From contig NC_030831.1 of assembly GCF_001704415.2 (NCBI RefSeq), positions 44,128,134-44,192,133 on the forward strand: DNA of 64,000 nucleotides, in the 5' to 3' direction. This DNA comes from Capra hircus (Eukaryota; Chordata; Mammalia; Artiodactyla; Bovidae). The translations under genes and the position numbers were made by a program. Below, in pieces: positions 44,822 to 57,231 of the stretch (position 1 is its first letter; every line of letters begins with the position of its first letter). The notes under the pieces were generated by a model that saw nothing but the letters and a program-made list of their open reading frames with translations, had not been told where the DNA came from and ran no database searches.

Positions 44822-45273
44822 GTCTAGTCAAAGCTATGGTTTTTCTAGTAGTCATGTATGGATGTGAGAGTTGGACTATAAAGAAAGCTGAGCACCAAGA
44901 ATTGATGCTTTTGAACTGTGGTGTTGGAGAAGACTCTTGAGAGTCCCTTGAATTGCAAGGAGATCCAACCAGTCCATCCTAAAGGAAATCATTTCTGAGT
45001 GTTCATTGGAAGGACTGATGTTGAAGCTGAAACTCCGATACTTTGGCCACCTGATGTGAAGAGCTGGACTCGTTTGAAAAGACTCTGATGCTGGGAAAGA
45101 TTGAAGGCAGGAGGAGAAGGGTATGACAGAGGATGAGATGGTTGTATGGCATCACCAACTCGATGGATATGAGTTTGAGTGAGCTCCAAGAGTTGGTTGA
45201 TGGACAGGGAGGCCTGGTATGGTGCAGTCCATGGGGTCGCAAGAGTTGTACGTGTCTGAGCAACTGAACTGAA
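44822..45273 (+). mobile_element. BovB LINE 3' end, sense (first of a direct pair)
   Basis: It begins at GTCTAGTCAAAGCTATGG and ends at CAACTGAACTGAAC. The frame 44722-44940 holds VVMYGCESWTIKKAEH and then fails. It is followed without gap by the next BovB copy. Confidence 0.9.
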
Positions 45274-46099
45274 CAGATATGCAGATAACACCATCCTTAT
45301 GGCAGAATGTGAGGAGGAACTAAAGAGCCTCTTTACTATATTCATTGATTAGCTCTAGTAATTTTCTGATGGAGTCTTTAGGGTTTTCTATGTAGAGGAT
45401 CATGTCATCTGCTCTTGATGAAGGTCAAAGAGGAGAGTGAAAAACCTGGGTTTAAACTTAACATTCAAAAAACCAAGATAATGGCATTTGGTCCCATCAC
45501 TTCATGGCAAATAGATGGGGAAACAATGACAGACTTTATTTTCTTGGGCTCTAAAATCACTGCAGATGGTGACTGCAGCCATGAAATTAAAAGACTCTTA
45601 CTCCTTGGAAGAAAAGCTATGACCAACCTAGACAGCATATTAAAAAGCAGAGACATTTCTTTGCCAGCAAAGGTCTGTATAGTGAGAACTATGGTTTTCC
45701 AGTAATCACGTATGGATGTGAGAGTTGGACCATAAAGAAGGCTGAATCAAAGAATTGATGCTTTTGAACTGTGTCCCTTGGACTGCAAGGAGATCAAACC
45801 AGTCAATCCTAAAGGAAATCAACCCTGAATATCCATTGAAAGGATTGATGCTGAAATTGAAACTCCACTACTTTGGCTACCTGATGCAAAGAGACAACTC
45901 ATTGGAAAAGATCCTGATCTGGGAAAGACTGAAGGCAGGAGGAGAAAGGGACAACAGAGGACAAGATGGTTGGATGGCATCAGCGAATCAATGGACATGA
46001 GTTTGAGCAGGTTTTGGGAGATGGTGAAGGACAGGGAAGCCTGGTGTGCTGCAGTCCATGGGGTAACAAAGAGTTGGACATGACTGAGCAGCTGAACAA
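45274..46099 (+). mobile_element. BovB LINE 3' end, sense (second of a direct pair)
   Basis: It starts inside the RT palm (CAGATATGCAGATAACACC) and ends near GACTGAGCAGCTGAAC. It is interrupted at 45332-45412 by an L1 fragment. Frame 45415-45705 is open over the thumb and following region; later parts are shifted (45755-46000). Confidence 0.9.
45332..45412 (-). mobile_element. Internal L1 ORF2 fragment in BovB
   Basis: ATTCATTGATTAGCTCTAGT to GATCATGTCATCTGC is about 80 bases of antisense L1 ORF2 next to the RT catalytic region. It has neither 3' UTR nor tail. The BovB sequence reads GCCTCTT before and GCTCTT after, so the host is intact around it. Confidence 0.85.
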
Positions 46100-46106
46100 C
46101 TACTAT

Positions 46107-46805
46107 CCTTTAAAAAATTGCAAATAGAACTGCCTTATGACCCAGCAATCCCACTGCTGGGCATACACACTGAGGAAACCAGAATTGAAAGAAACACATG
46201 TACCCCAATGTTCATCGCAGCACTGTTTATAATAGCCAGGACATGGAAACAACCTAGATGTCCATCAGCTGATGAATAGATAAGAAAGCTGTGGTACATA
46301 TACACAGTGGAGTATTCCTCAGCCATTAAAAAGAATACATTTGAATCAGTTCTAATGAGGTGGATGAAACTGGAGCCTATTATACAGAGTGAAGCAAGCC
46401 AGAAAGAAAAACACCAATACAGTATACTAACACATATATATGGAATTTCGAAAGATGGTAATGATAACCGTGTATGTGAGACAGCAAAAGAGACACAGAT
46501 GTTTAGAACGGACTTTTGGACTCTGTGGGAGAGGGAGAAGGTAGGATGATTTGTGAGAATGGCATTGAAACATGTATACTATCAGGTAAGAAATGAATTG
46601 CCGGTCTATGTTCGATACAGGATACAGGATGCTTGGGGCTGGTGCATGGGGATGATCCAGAGAGATGATATGGGGTGGAAGGTGGAAAGGGGGTTCAGGA
46701 CTGTGAACTCATGTACACCCGTGGTGGATTCATGTCAATGTATGGCAAAACCAATACAGTATTGTAAAGCAAAATAAAGTAAAAATAAAAATAAAAAAAA
46801 TAAAA
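46107..46805 (+). mobile_element. L1 3' end, sense
   Basis: It begins in ORF2 (GAACTGCCTTATGACCC) and reaches the 3' UTR (GGTGGATTCATGTCAATG) and a tail of A and T-interrupted A at 46770-46805. Frame 46307-46549 carries the ORF2 end (MRWMKLEPIIQSEASQKEK, LTHIYGI). It lies between a BovB end and a MIR. Confidence 0.92.
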
Positions 46806-46844
46806 TTTTGATGTATTGTTAACATGCACTACCATCTAACATGG

Positions 46845-46968
46845 AAACTATTATTGTCCTCAGGTTAGAAAATGAGACTTGAAGTGAAGCATTTTTCACA
46901 ATGTGACACAGGTAGAATGTGTCAAAACTGAACTCAAATCTGGGAGATCAGACTTTAAGGGAACACCT
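46845..46968 (-). mobile_element. MIR SINE, antisense
   Basis: TTATTGTCCTCAGGTTAGAA, AATGAGACTTGAAGTGAAGC, GTGACACAGGTAG and AACTGAACTCAAATCTGGGA follow the antisense MIR order. Confidence 0.75.
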
Positions 46969-47221
46969 CTTTAAATTGTATCATGCTTGTGAAAACCGCA
47001 TGACAGAAATCTGCAAAAAGTTGTTCAGAAAATATTAAGCTGGCCTTCCCAGAACACCCAGCAGCAGAGAAAACCAAGTCATCATCCACGGAGCAAGTCA
47101 GCCACAATACCATTAAAATTTGACTCCAACATTACACTCTTCAGTCAACTCTTCTACAAGTGGACATTCTTCTTACCTTAGAGACCTGGGTCTGCCTTTC
47201 CAGCCATTTTTGACTATGTTC

Positions 47222-47418
47222 TGCTGAGATGGTAAAGAATCAGCAGTGCAGGAGACTGGGTTCAGTCCCTGGGTTGAGAAGATCCCCTGGAAGAGGGCAT
47301 GGCAACCCACTCCAATATTCTTGCTTGGAGAATTCCCAGGGACAGAGGAGCCTGGTGGGCTACAGTCCACAGGCTCCCAAAGAGTCAGATACAACTGAGC
47401 AACTAGGCACAGCACAAC
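47222..47418 (+). mobile_element. Bov-tA SINE, sense
   Basis: The tRNA-like head is shortened (CTGAGATGGTAAAGAATCAG), then GGGTTCAGTCCCTGGGTTGA and the full BovB-like body. The frame 47229-47462 is only this element. Confidence 0.9.
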
Positions 47419-50400
47419 AGCAACCAGTATTTGGCATAGCCTCTGAAATTAGCAGTCTATGATATGAATGTAAAGGCAAATGCCTTTTCCCACTTTGCTA
47501 GATTAAGTTGGAAAGGACCAAATTTTATCTACTTTAAAATTATGCTTGGAACCTGACCTTATGCATTAATTCTACTTGTGGATAAAGCTCAGTCATTGGT
47601 AGACAGGATTTTATTTTGTTTTGTTTTAGAATCTTGCTCTATGAACTTGGAAATAGAACCTGCATTCTATTTCCAGGTAATACTTTGGACACTTGACACT
47701 GTGTTTTCAAATCATTAGTCTTAGTTATATAAGGGATTTTGAAAATACTTTTTATTCCAGTTACCATAACCACAAAACACACTGAGAGAGAGGTGTCCCA
47801 GGAAATAGTAGGAGGATTTACATATCTCTAACATGGATGTCATGGAAATGGGGACTGAGATTATGATACAAGAAGGCTGATGATCAGAAACTGTGTTTCA
47901 TAAATCTATTCCTGTTATAGACCAGATATATGCGCTCTTATGTGGGTATATTTAGTTGCAGGCAGGAAGGCAGAAAGAATTTAAAAGTGTGTACATACTG
48001 GTGGTTTAGATTTGAAGGTACAGAGTAGAGATGGTGGGTGTCTTGGAAAATAAGTAGTCCTATTCTCAAAATCTTTGTTTATCTGGAAAATAACAGTAAT
48101 CTGAAAGGAATGAAAGTGATACCAGGTAGTCATGAGATAAGTAGAAAGACTCAATCAATTGTCTATAATACAGAATAAATCTACCAAAATTCCAAGCTAA
48201 AATAATTTTTTAATTACCCAAGGGGAAAAAAATTAAAGTACAAATAGTGGCATTTTCACTTTTTGCTTTACAGAGCATACTGGAATCTCTATCCTTTGGC
48301 ATAATGAAGAAAAGAAACCAGAGGTGGCTCTATCTAAAGACCAGTGATCAATGGAGTAGAGGCTGTTGGTAGAGCTTCTCGAGAAGAACTTGAGAGTTTG
48401 GGAACTAGAGAGAAACTCTAGGAGAGAATTCCCAACTGCTGGGTTGGGATGGGAGCAGATCAAGAGCTCTTCCTTTTCCAGTCCTATGTGGTCATATCAC
48501 ATTTTGGCCGCTCTCCAGTCTCATACTGTCTTTCTTCTCTGGGACCTGTCCTTCCACTTGTTCTTATACCTTACTCTTCCTGCTCATCTGGGGTTTATCT
48601 CCCTCCTGCTGGCTTTCTGTCCTTTTCAATACTGCTTTCCAGGTAGAAAGTTTCCCTAAGAACACATAGGCTGTACCTCTATGCTTACTGAAAAATGGCT
48701 TTTCAACTGAACAGATTAATCACTTCATGCTCACAATGTGCTATTGTGCTATTACGGAGCTGACACCCAGCTCTGTTATCATCCTCCTCTGTGGCCTCAT
48801 GAGAACATTCTCACCTGTGCTTTATTCTTCACCCATATGTAAAGAAAGCAACACTTACTTTGCCTACATAAATTTATCTCCTAATTATCTTAGAGAATTC
48901 AAATTTATATATAAATTCATGTATTTTTTTATTCATCTATTAAATATTTGTGAAGTGCTTACCACATGAATATGATTGAAAGGTAGAAAAAATACTCTGT
49001 GAATATTGATTCTTCAATTTAGTGTGGGGCTGTGGTGTCTCACATCAGTTTTTTAAAAGTTGTTCTTGTCCCAATATGAAATGAACTCTTGATAAATAGA
49101 AATTTTTACTTTTCACATATTTTGGATACCACATTCATATGTTAATAAGCAAGAATTGTTCTTTATATTTCCCAAACCTATGGAAAAGGATAGGAAATGA
49201 ATGTGAAATAGGTGCAAAGCAATTTGGTTTTCAGTGGAGGAAATGATCACCTGGCTCCAGATGGAAAATAAAGCCCTGTAATCAAGGATTCCATACTACT
49301 GCTATCCAAAGTCTATCAACCCAGACTGTTAACAACGCCAGTGCTGGACATGACTCCAATAAATTAATGCTTCTGTGAGTTCCATACAGATATCCTATCT
49401 TGAAATTAATGGTTTGTTATAGTATGTTCAACTGAATACTAAGAATGATGAATATCCTCAAGTCCTTGTGGTGAAGAAGACACTTCTCCCTGCCTCTGAC
49501 ATCAATACTGCATAAGGTTGCATGCAAAAAGGGAATCCCAGAGCTCTCCTACTCTATATGCATTAGTCACAGTAGTACAGTTCTGTCATTACTAAGTATC
49601 GTAGAGAGGCCAAATTCTCCCATAAGCTATGTGCTTGTGCTGTCAATCAATTGCCATAACCCTCTTTTCAAAATCAATGGGTAAGAGGAGCATAAATATT
49701 TAAGCAGAGGAAATGAGTAAGCAAAGCAGTAATCAAGGATGCCAGTGGTTCCAAGATAGCAACAGAAATTCCTCACAGATAAACATTTTAACAAACTTTT
49801 AACAGAGAGCAAGGAACCCACAGTGTTGTCTGAGAGACACTAAAGCCAAATACTGGATTTGAATTATTTACACTCAAAAAGGTGCCAACTAAAGGCTTTG
49901 TTAGAACTGAATTAAGTATATGCCACCAAATGCATAGAATATCTTCCTTGCATTCATTAAAATCAAGGCAATTGGGAGTGACAAAGTGTACAGGGTAACT
50001 TAATACAGATACTTGCTGAACTAATTTATACTCTAAAGCCCATATTTTCAAAAGGGAGTTGTCTGGCAGGGAGGTTTGAAACATCCTGTAGTTCAGTCAG
50101 AAATTCCAAATGCCAAATCTTGACTTTGGAGATATGCTTCCTGGGATGCTCTCATTTTCTGAACTTCACAACTTATGAATTATGAAGTGTATATACAAAC
50201 GTGAGAGTAAAACCTTGGAGTATATTTTAAATTAAGATGCTGACAGTGTTGTTTCACTGAGACTTTCAACAAAACTATGCTTGCTTCTTTTCCCATCCTC
50301 GATTATTAGAGTATCAGCATCTCATTGTGGTTAGGTGATCTGTCAGACTTGTATTTAAATTCCCATTCATTCATTTAAGAGTTTCTGATGCAAGACATAT

Positions 50401-50505
50401 CACCAAATTTCTTGGCCAAATTAGATAATAAAAAGATAAAAAGTTTTCTAGTGTAAGGAGAACAGATATATTAATATTTCCAAACAGGAAAATGGAAACT
50501 CTGTG
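47419..50505. other. Unassigned 3.1-kb intergenic stretch
   Basis: This is the longest stretch without a repeat that I recognise. There are no long frames with family features. Frames such as 48366-48659 and 49788-50084 lack domains and are likely chance. It could hold diverged old repeats or unique sequence. Confidence 0.5.
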
Positions 50506-50508
50506 TCG

Positions 50509-51129
50509 CTGTGGATGGTGACTACAGCCATGAAATTAAAAGATGCTTGCTACTTGGAAGAAAAGCAATGACAAGTCTAGACAGAGTATTAAAAAGCAGA
50601 GACAAAAAGCTTTCAAAGGTCCGTATGGTCAAAGCTATGGTTTTTCCAGTAGTCATGTATGGATGTGAGAACTGGACAGTAAAAAAGGATGAGCACTGAA
50701 TAACTGATGCCTTCAAATTGTGGTGCTGGAGAAGTCTCTTGAGAGTCCCTTGGACAGCAAGGATATCAAACCAGTCAATCCTAAAGGAAATAAACCCTGA
50801 ATATTCATTGGAAGAACTGATGCTGAAGTTGAAGCTCCAATACTTTGACCACCTGATGCTAAGAGCTGACCCATTGGAAAAGACCCTGATGCTGGGAAAG
50901 ATTGAAGGCAAGAGGAGAGAGGGATGACAGAGGATGAGATGGTTGGATGGCATCATGGACTCAATGGGCATGAGTTTGCACAAACTCTGGGAGATAGTGA
51001 AGGACAGGGAAGCCTGGTATGCTACATACAGTTTTGGGAGATGGTGAAGTACAGGGAAGCCTGGCATGCTACATACAGTCCATGGGGTCGCAAAGAGTTG
51101 GACGTGACTGAGTGACTGAACAACAACAA
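50509..51129 (+). mobile_element. BovB LINE 3' end, sense, with 47-bp duplication
   Basis: It begins at GTGGATGGTGACTACAGCC and ends at GTGACTGAACAACAAC. Frame 50511-50699 and 50718-50927 cover the segment from SHEIKRCLLLGRKAM to the Arg-rich region. Near the end a 47-bp unit is duplicated in tandem (50989-51035 and 51036-51082). Confidence 0.92.
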
Positions 51130-52009
51130 GTATGCAAACTAATTCTAATGCTTATGATGCATATAGAGAATATCTCTTGACCTTAGTTTTTTTAATCTCA
51201 AATCACTCTAAAACTGTAAGTTTTACTTATATAGAAGCAGTAATGTCTTCTCTCCTAAAAGCATCCCTGCTGAAAGATTTTTCTCTGGAATTCAATATAT
51301 GTAAAAGTGGCCAGACTAATCCAACTTCCTTAGAACTGAAACAAGTGTAATCTTTAGTTTTCCAGAGCAGGGCAAGATTACAAAATGTGTAAAAAATATC
51401 ATGCCTGGCCTCTGGTGCCACAGGAAAAGGGGTTGAAGATGAGGCATGTAATTCCCTAATGATACACTCTACATCCAAGTTCAGGAAGTTCTCAGCACCA
51501 TCCATATGCCCATCAGTGAGCTACCATTCATTCATCTCAACCTACAATATATTTGCAAGCAAAACAAACAAACAAAAAATAAGCAAAAAGCCCCACAAAA
51601 CTCCTGAGATTTGTTTAGTAATTCTACATTCAGTTAGAGTATATATAGCTGGAGTATCCTGGAAAGAAAAAGGAGGCTGGTTAATTCAATTTCTCCTTTA
51701 GCTGAGAAAACATTTTTGTTTTTAATCGTTTATTTAAATGTATGAACATGATTTCCTCCCTTAGGAATTATAATACTACCCAACAACTCACTTTTTTTGG
51801 TAAAGTGATAGAATAGGACAAGTTAGCTCTAAATTCCCTTCCATTTTTATGTCCGTTAATCTAACATCAATAGATAAACTAACAGAGGTGGGAGGAATTC
51901 CATTATGTGCTCTACTGTGTTTACTAGAAACAATGCTTCCACTAATAGTTTATTTAAAATATTACCTTGACAAATGTCCTCAGTTAGGGTAATAGAATAA
52001 CAGCTGACA
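51130..52009. other. Unassigned stretch
   Basis: No gene or named repeat. A short A/C repeat (AAACAAACAAAC) lies near 51563. Confidence 0.5.
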
Positions 52010-52690
52010 AATGTTCAGATATGGATCACCTGAGGCACACAGAAGGTCAGAAGACTCTAAGAATTCTTAGTTTGCCCAGAAAATTCCATCTCAGGAGAAC
52101 CATCTACATCAGAGGAGATTTCCTCTCAGGCTCCTCTCTTGTGTCAACTGAAAAAATAGTCACAGCCTGAAAGTTGAGAGATATATTTATTCAGTGAGAA
52201 TTCTTAGCACTTCAAGCCCAGAGCCCGCATCTCAAGTAGCCCTGAGAAACTGCTCCAAGGAGGCTGAGGAAGGAGTCAGGATATAGAAGTTTGCAGGAAA
52301 ATGCAGGTAATCTGAATATCTTTTAATATCTTGCTGTTAATTAAGGAAAACCAGATATCTCAAATTAAGGAATTTAGCACTCTTCCATGCATGGGAAGAT
52401 GCAAGCTTCTGGACTCACTGAAATAATTTCTTTCATATGTATCTCATATCTGAAGCCAGCATCCTGCTTCTTGATTATTCACATCCTTAATTCCTCCTTC
52501 ATCACTGAGAGTGGTGGCAGCTGATAGCTGCTGGATCACAGGCATTGTTCTCCCTCTTGGGAGCTCTCCAGGCTCAGAAAATCACATTTAGAGGCCTCAA
52601 ATCACTGATGGCTCTTATATCCTTGTTTATTGATATGGCAGGAGACATTCCATTTCACACTGAGGATCAACAGAAACTTTAATAACTTTG
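52010..52690. repeat. LTR-like ruminant repeat, family not named
   Basis: The stretch with AGATATATTTATTCAGTGAG, AATTCTTAGCACTTCAAGC and CACTCTTCCATGCATGGGAA has the look of an old dispersed LTR-like repeat. I could not identify both ends or a flanking duplication, so this is tentative. It has no coding capacity. Confidence 0.35.
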
Positions 52691-54487
52691 CTTTGACTTC
52701 AAAAGGAAAGAATGAGTCCTTTAATCAGCAGTTATCTGATTAGCAAGATCCTGAAACCAAAAAAGATTATCAATCACTTAGATTTTATTTCCAGCCTAAC
52801 TACCCTGTTATTCAGTTGTTAGTTCCATCACAACAAAGTCAATCAACAGGTGCCTAAGATGTGGATACATTTCATGGGTATTTTAAGTCTGAGGGGGATG
52901 GAGAAAATAATGAAAAAAAAAAAATGGAACTGAGCCTTGCTGACCCTGTCCTAAAATGCTGGATGTTTACTTTGAAATTCACAATTCTTTGGATACTTGT
53001 CATGGTTCATAGAAGAGATTGACAGCTCCATTATCTCTGAGATGCTTGTCTGTAATCCTTCTTAGTGTGAGCAGGACTTTCAGCAGCACAGCAGTTTGAG
53101 ATTACAGTCTTTTGTTTTGCTCTAAAGAGTGATGTTGAAAATCACCTTTCAGATAAACAGTAAGAAGGTCAACCTACCCACAAATAATTGGTAACTGGTT
53201 TTCTACAATAGATTTGGAATAGTCACACTAGGAAGATAATGGGAAGAAATTAAGGACAACTGTCTTAATTTACAGATGAGAGGATGGAGTTGTAGAGAGA
53301 GTATCACATTTTCTCAAAGCCATGGAATTAAGTATATATATTGGAAGTTGTGCTTTAAATTTAAGGACTCCTCACTTCTCCTCCAGTCTTTTGTACCTTC
53401 AGTATAATATTTGACCATACTAGAAATTTAAGAATCTAATCATATAACTTCAAAAAAAAGGTACAATATAGGTCTCCTACTTCTAGAAATGTTGAAGTAA
53501 CAAGGATTGGACTTGACCTCCTATCAAAAACAAATTAAAAACGAGACAAAATATTTAAAACAGTTGTCTTGATAGATTGGGATGAGAGAAACTGAGGTAA
53601 ATATAATTTATACCCATACTTTTATATGATTCAAATTTCTCCAAAGGTCTTTTTGGACTCGGGATTAGGGGCTGGATTAAATGACTGTTTTTCTCACTTC
53701 TGTCTTTTCCTTGGCAACAATGGGATTTTGTCTGTGCTTAGGAGCAATAGCTTACGTTTTTGATGGAAGCAGCAGGTGGTGGGAGTTCATCTGTTTCCCA
53801 CAGTGGTAACTGATTTCTTCATTCACTCCACCCTCATATTCATTGAATCTCTTTCCAGCCTTTTGCCTTTTCTCATGAGTTACTTTGAAAACAGCCTGCA
53901 AGTGGATATAAATCTCTTATCACAACAGCTCACACTCAGTCTTTAGCAGTTCATTAATATTTTAACTGATTTATCTTACTCACTTGTATGGCATTTATTT
54001 TGACTACCTGTACTCTAGCATAAGCAACAGAGATGGACATCCTCTCTTTCTCTGTGGAGAGAGGTGAAGGCTCTATCCTTCATTCTCAGACTGTCTCACA
54101 ACTTCAGATGTCTGATAATTTTGAGGGAAAAACCATGTTCGTAGTTTACCCAGCGCTCATTCATTGTTAGTGTAGCAACGATGAAAATTCCTAGACAGTG
54201 TGATAGGGCAAGAAAAAGAAACATAAAACATTTGGAAAATAAATAAAACTAGCTCTATTAAAGTAACATTGATATGTAGATAATATTAAATATTCTACAG
54301 GTAATTATTGGTTTATAGATGCAAATTAGGCAAGACCATTAAATACAAAGTTAATATATCAAAATCACTCATCCTTAATACCATTCACAAATTATGATAA
54401 AATGAATACAGTTTATAATTACTGTAAAAACTGAATAGAAGGACTGAATTTAATAAAAGATGCTCATGGTCTCTTCAGACAAAATTC
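52691..54487. other. Unassigned 1.8-kb stretch
   Basis: AT-rich, with an A run at about 52913-52923. No gene and no repeat that I can name. Confidence 0.5.
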
Positions 54488-55672
54488 AGTTCACTTCAGT
54501 TCAGTCGCTCAGTCGTGTCTGACTCTTTTTGACCCCATGGACTGCAGCATGCCAGGCCTCCTTGTCCATCACCAACTCCCGGAGTTTACTCAAACTCATG
54601 ACCATTGAGTTGGGATGCCATCCAACCATCTCATCCTCTGTTGTCCCTTTCTTCTCCCACCTTCAATCTTTCCCAATGTCAGAGTCTTTTCAGATGAGTA
54701 AGTACTTCACATCAGGTGGCCAAGTATTGGAGTTTCAGCTTCAGCATCAGTCCTTCTAATGAATATTCAGGATTGATTTCCTTTAGGATGGCCTGGTTGG
54801 ATCTCCTTGCAGTCCAAGGGACTCTCAAGAGTCTTCTCCAACACCACACCTCAAAAGCATCAATTCTTCGGTGCTCAGCTTTCTTTATGGTCCAGCTCTC
54901 ACATCCATACATGACTACTGGAAAAACCATAGCTTTGACTAAGACGGAACTTTGTTGGCAGAATAATGTCTCTGCTTTTTAATATGCTATATAGGTTGGT
55001 CATAACTTTCCTTTCAAGAAGTAAGCGTCTTTTAATTTCATGGCTGCAGTAACCATCTGCAGTGATTTTGGAGCCCAGAAAAACAAAGTGTGACACTGTT
55101 TCCCCATCTATTTGCCATGACGTGATGGGACCAGATGCCATGATCTTCGTTCTCTAAATGTTGAGCTTTAAGCCAACTTTTCCACTCTCCTCTTTCACTT
55201 TCATCATGAGGCTCTTTAGTTCTTCACTTTCTGCCATAAGGGTGGTGTCATCTGCATATCTGAGGTCATTGATATTTCTCCCGGCAATCTTGATTCCAGC
55301 TTGTGCCTCTTCCAGCCCAGTGTTTCTCATATGTACTCTGCATATATGTTAAACAAGCAAGGTGACTGTATATAGCCTTGATGTACTCCTTTTCCTATTT
55401 GGAACCAGTCTGTTATTCCATGTCCAGTTCTAACTGTTGCTTTCTCACCTGTGTACAGATTTCTCAAGAGGCAGGTCAGGTGGTCTGGCATTCCCATCTC
55501 TTTCAGAATTTTCCACAGTTTATTGTGATCCACACAGTCAAAGGTTTGGCATAGTCAATAAAGCAGAAGTTGATGTTTTTCTGGAACTCTCTTGCTTTTT
55601 TGGTGATTCAACAGATGTTGGCAATTTTATCTCTGGCTCTTCTGCCTTTTCTAAAACCAGCTTGAATATTTG
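54488..55672 (-). mobile_element. BovB LINE 3' part, antisense
   Basis: Tail first (CAGTTCACTTCAGTTCAGTC), then the C-terminal, thumb and RT palm regions to AAACCAGCTTGAATATTTGG. Minus frames 54712-54930, 54899-55141 and 55327-55533 (DHNKLWKILKEMGMPDHLTC) cover the ORF2 in order with shifts between. It lies next to an opposite BovB copy at 55758. Confidence 0.92.
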
Positions 55673-57195
55673 GAAATGCTCAGTAAATCTTTAATCCAAT
55701 TTTCTGTTGATGGGTGGGGCTCTATTCCCTCCCTGTTATTTACCTGGAGCCAAACTTGGCTGGAAGAAGCACAAGCTGGAATCAAGATTGCTGGGAGAAA
55801 TATCAATGACCTCAGATATGCATATGACACCACCCTTATGGCAGAAAGTGAAGAAGAACTAAAGAGCCTCGTGATGAAAGTGAAAGAGGAGAGTGAAAAA
55901 GTTGGCTTAAAGCTCAACATTTAGAGAATGAAGATCATGGCATCTAGTCCCATCACTTCATAGGAAATAGATGGGGAAACAGTGGAAACAGTGACAGACT
56001 ATTTTTTTGGGCTCCAAAATCACTGCAGATGGTGATTGCAGCCATGAAATTAAAAGATGCTTACTCCTTGGAAGGAAAGTATGACCAACCTAGAGAGCAT
56101 ATTGAAAAGCAGAGACATTGCCAACAAAGGTCCGTCTAGTCAAGGCTATGGTTTTCCCACTGGTCATGTATGAATGTGAGAGTTGGACTGTGAAGAAATC
56201 TGAGCGCTGAAGAATTGATGCTTTTGAGCTGTGGTATTGGAGAAGGCTCTTGAGAGTCCCTTGGACTGCAAGGAGATCCAACCAATCCATTGTAAAGGAG
56301 ATCAGTCCTGGGTGTTCTTTGACAGGACTGATGCTAAAGCTGAAACTCTAGTACTTTGGCCACCTCATGCAAAGAGTTGACTCATTGGAAAAGACCCTGA
56401 TGCTGGGAGGGATTGGGGGCAGGAGGAGAAGGGGACGACAGAGGATGAGATGGCTGGATGGCATCACTGACTTGATGGACATGAATTTGAGTGAACTCTG
56501 GGAGTTGGTGATGGACAGGGAGGCCTGGTGTGCTGTGATTCATGGGGTCGCAAAGAGTCAGACACGACTGAGTGACTGAACTGAACTGACTGAACTGAAA
56601 CTATGGTGGAGGTAATGAAGATAATGGCGACCTCCTTCAAAAGGTCCCATGCACACACTGCTACACTCAGTGCCCCCAGCTGTGCAACAGGCCACCGCCA
56701 ACCCATGCCTCCGCCGGAGACTCCTGGACACTCACGGGCAAGTCTGGGTCAGTGTCTTGTAGGGTCACTGCTCCTTTCTCTTGGGTCCTGGTGAGCACAA
56801 GGTTCTGTTTGAGCCCTCCAAGAGTCTATTTCCAGTCCTGTGTAAGTTCTGGCAGCTCTATGGCGGGGTTAATGGTGACTTCCTCCAAGAGGGCTTATGC
56901 CATACCCAAGTCTGCTGCACTCAGAGCCCCTGCCCCTGTAGCAGTCCACTGCTGACCAATACCTCCACAGGAGATACTCAAACACAGTTCTGTCTCAGTC
57001 TCTGTGGGGCCTCTGGTCCTGGTGCACACACGGTTTGTTTGAGCCCTCTGAGCATCTCTGGTGGGTATGGGGTTTGAGTCTAAACTCGATTTTGCCCCTC
57101 CTACTGTCCTGCTAGGGCTTCTTCTCTGCCCTTGGATGTGTGGTATCTCCTCAAAGTACTTTAGAAGTGATAGACAAATGTGGACTTCAGACATG
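55673..57195 (+). repeat. Unnamed GC-rich repeat, split by BovB
   Basis: About 85 bases (55673-55757: TTCTGTTGATGGGTGGGGCT, TTATTTACCTGGAGCC) continue beyond the BovB at about 56598 (ACTATGGTGGAGGTAATGAA) to about 57195. The part after BovB contains two related units of about 250 bp starting near 56621 (ATGGCGACCTCCTTCAA) and 56871 (ATGGTGACTTCCTCCAA). I recognise it as a dispersed bovine repeat but cannot name it; it may be an L1 or retroviral leader or UTR. Short frames in it are chance. Confidence 0.45.
55758..56597 (+). mobile_element. BovB LINE 3' end, sense
   Basis: It begins at GGCTGGAAGAAGCACAAGC and ends at GACTGAACTGAA. The YADD position reads YAYD (frame 55670-55924), so a catalytic aspartate is lost. 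Frame 56367-56579 is open over the last 70 residues to RLSD. AAACT on both sides may be the rest of a target duplication. Confidence 0.92.
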
Positions 57196-57231
57196 TTTTA
57201 GAATTTGCAAACATACTAGCTGTGGGAGCCG

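Noticed and set aside
48366..48659. 97-codon frame in the longest repeat-free stretch, ending in hydrophobic residues
   Set aside because: No recognisable family, no Kozak or exon context, and the length is within chance for 3 kb of sequence.
56603..57194. Overlapping GC-rich frames on both strands as a possible gene
   Set aside because: Two tandem units of a dispersed repeat give similar frames; there is no domain, no splice structure and no conserved start.
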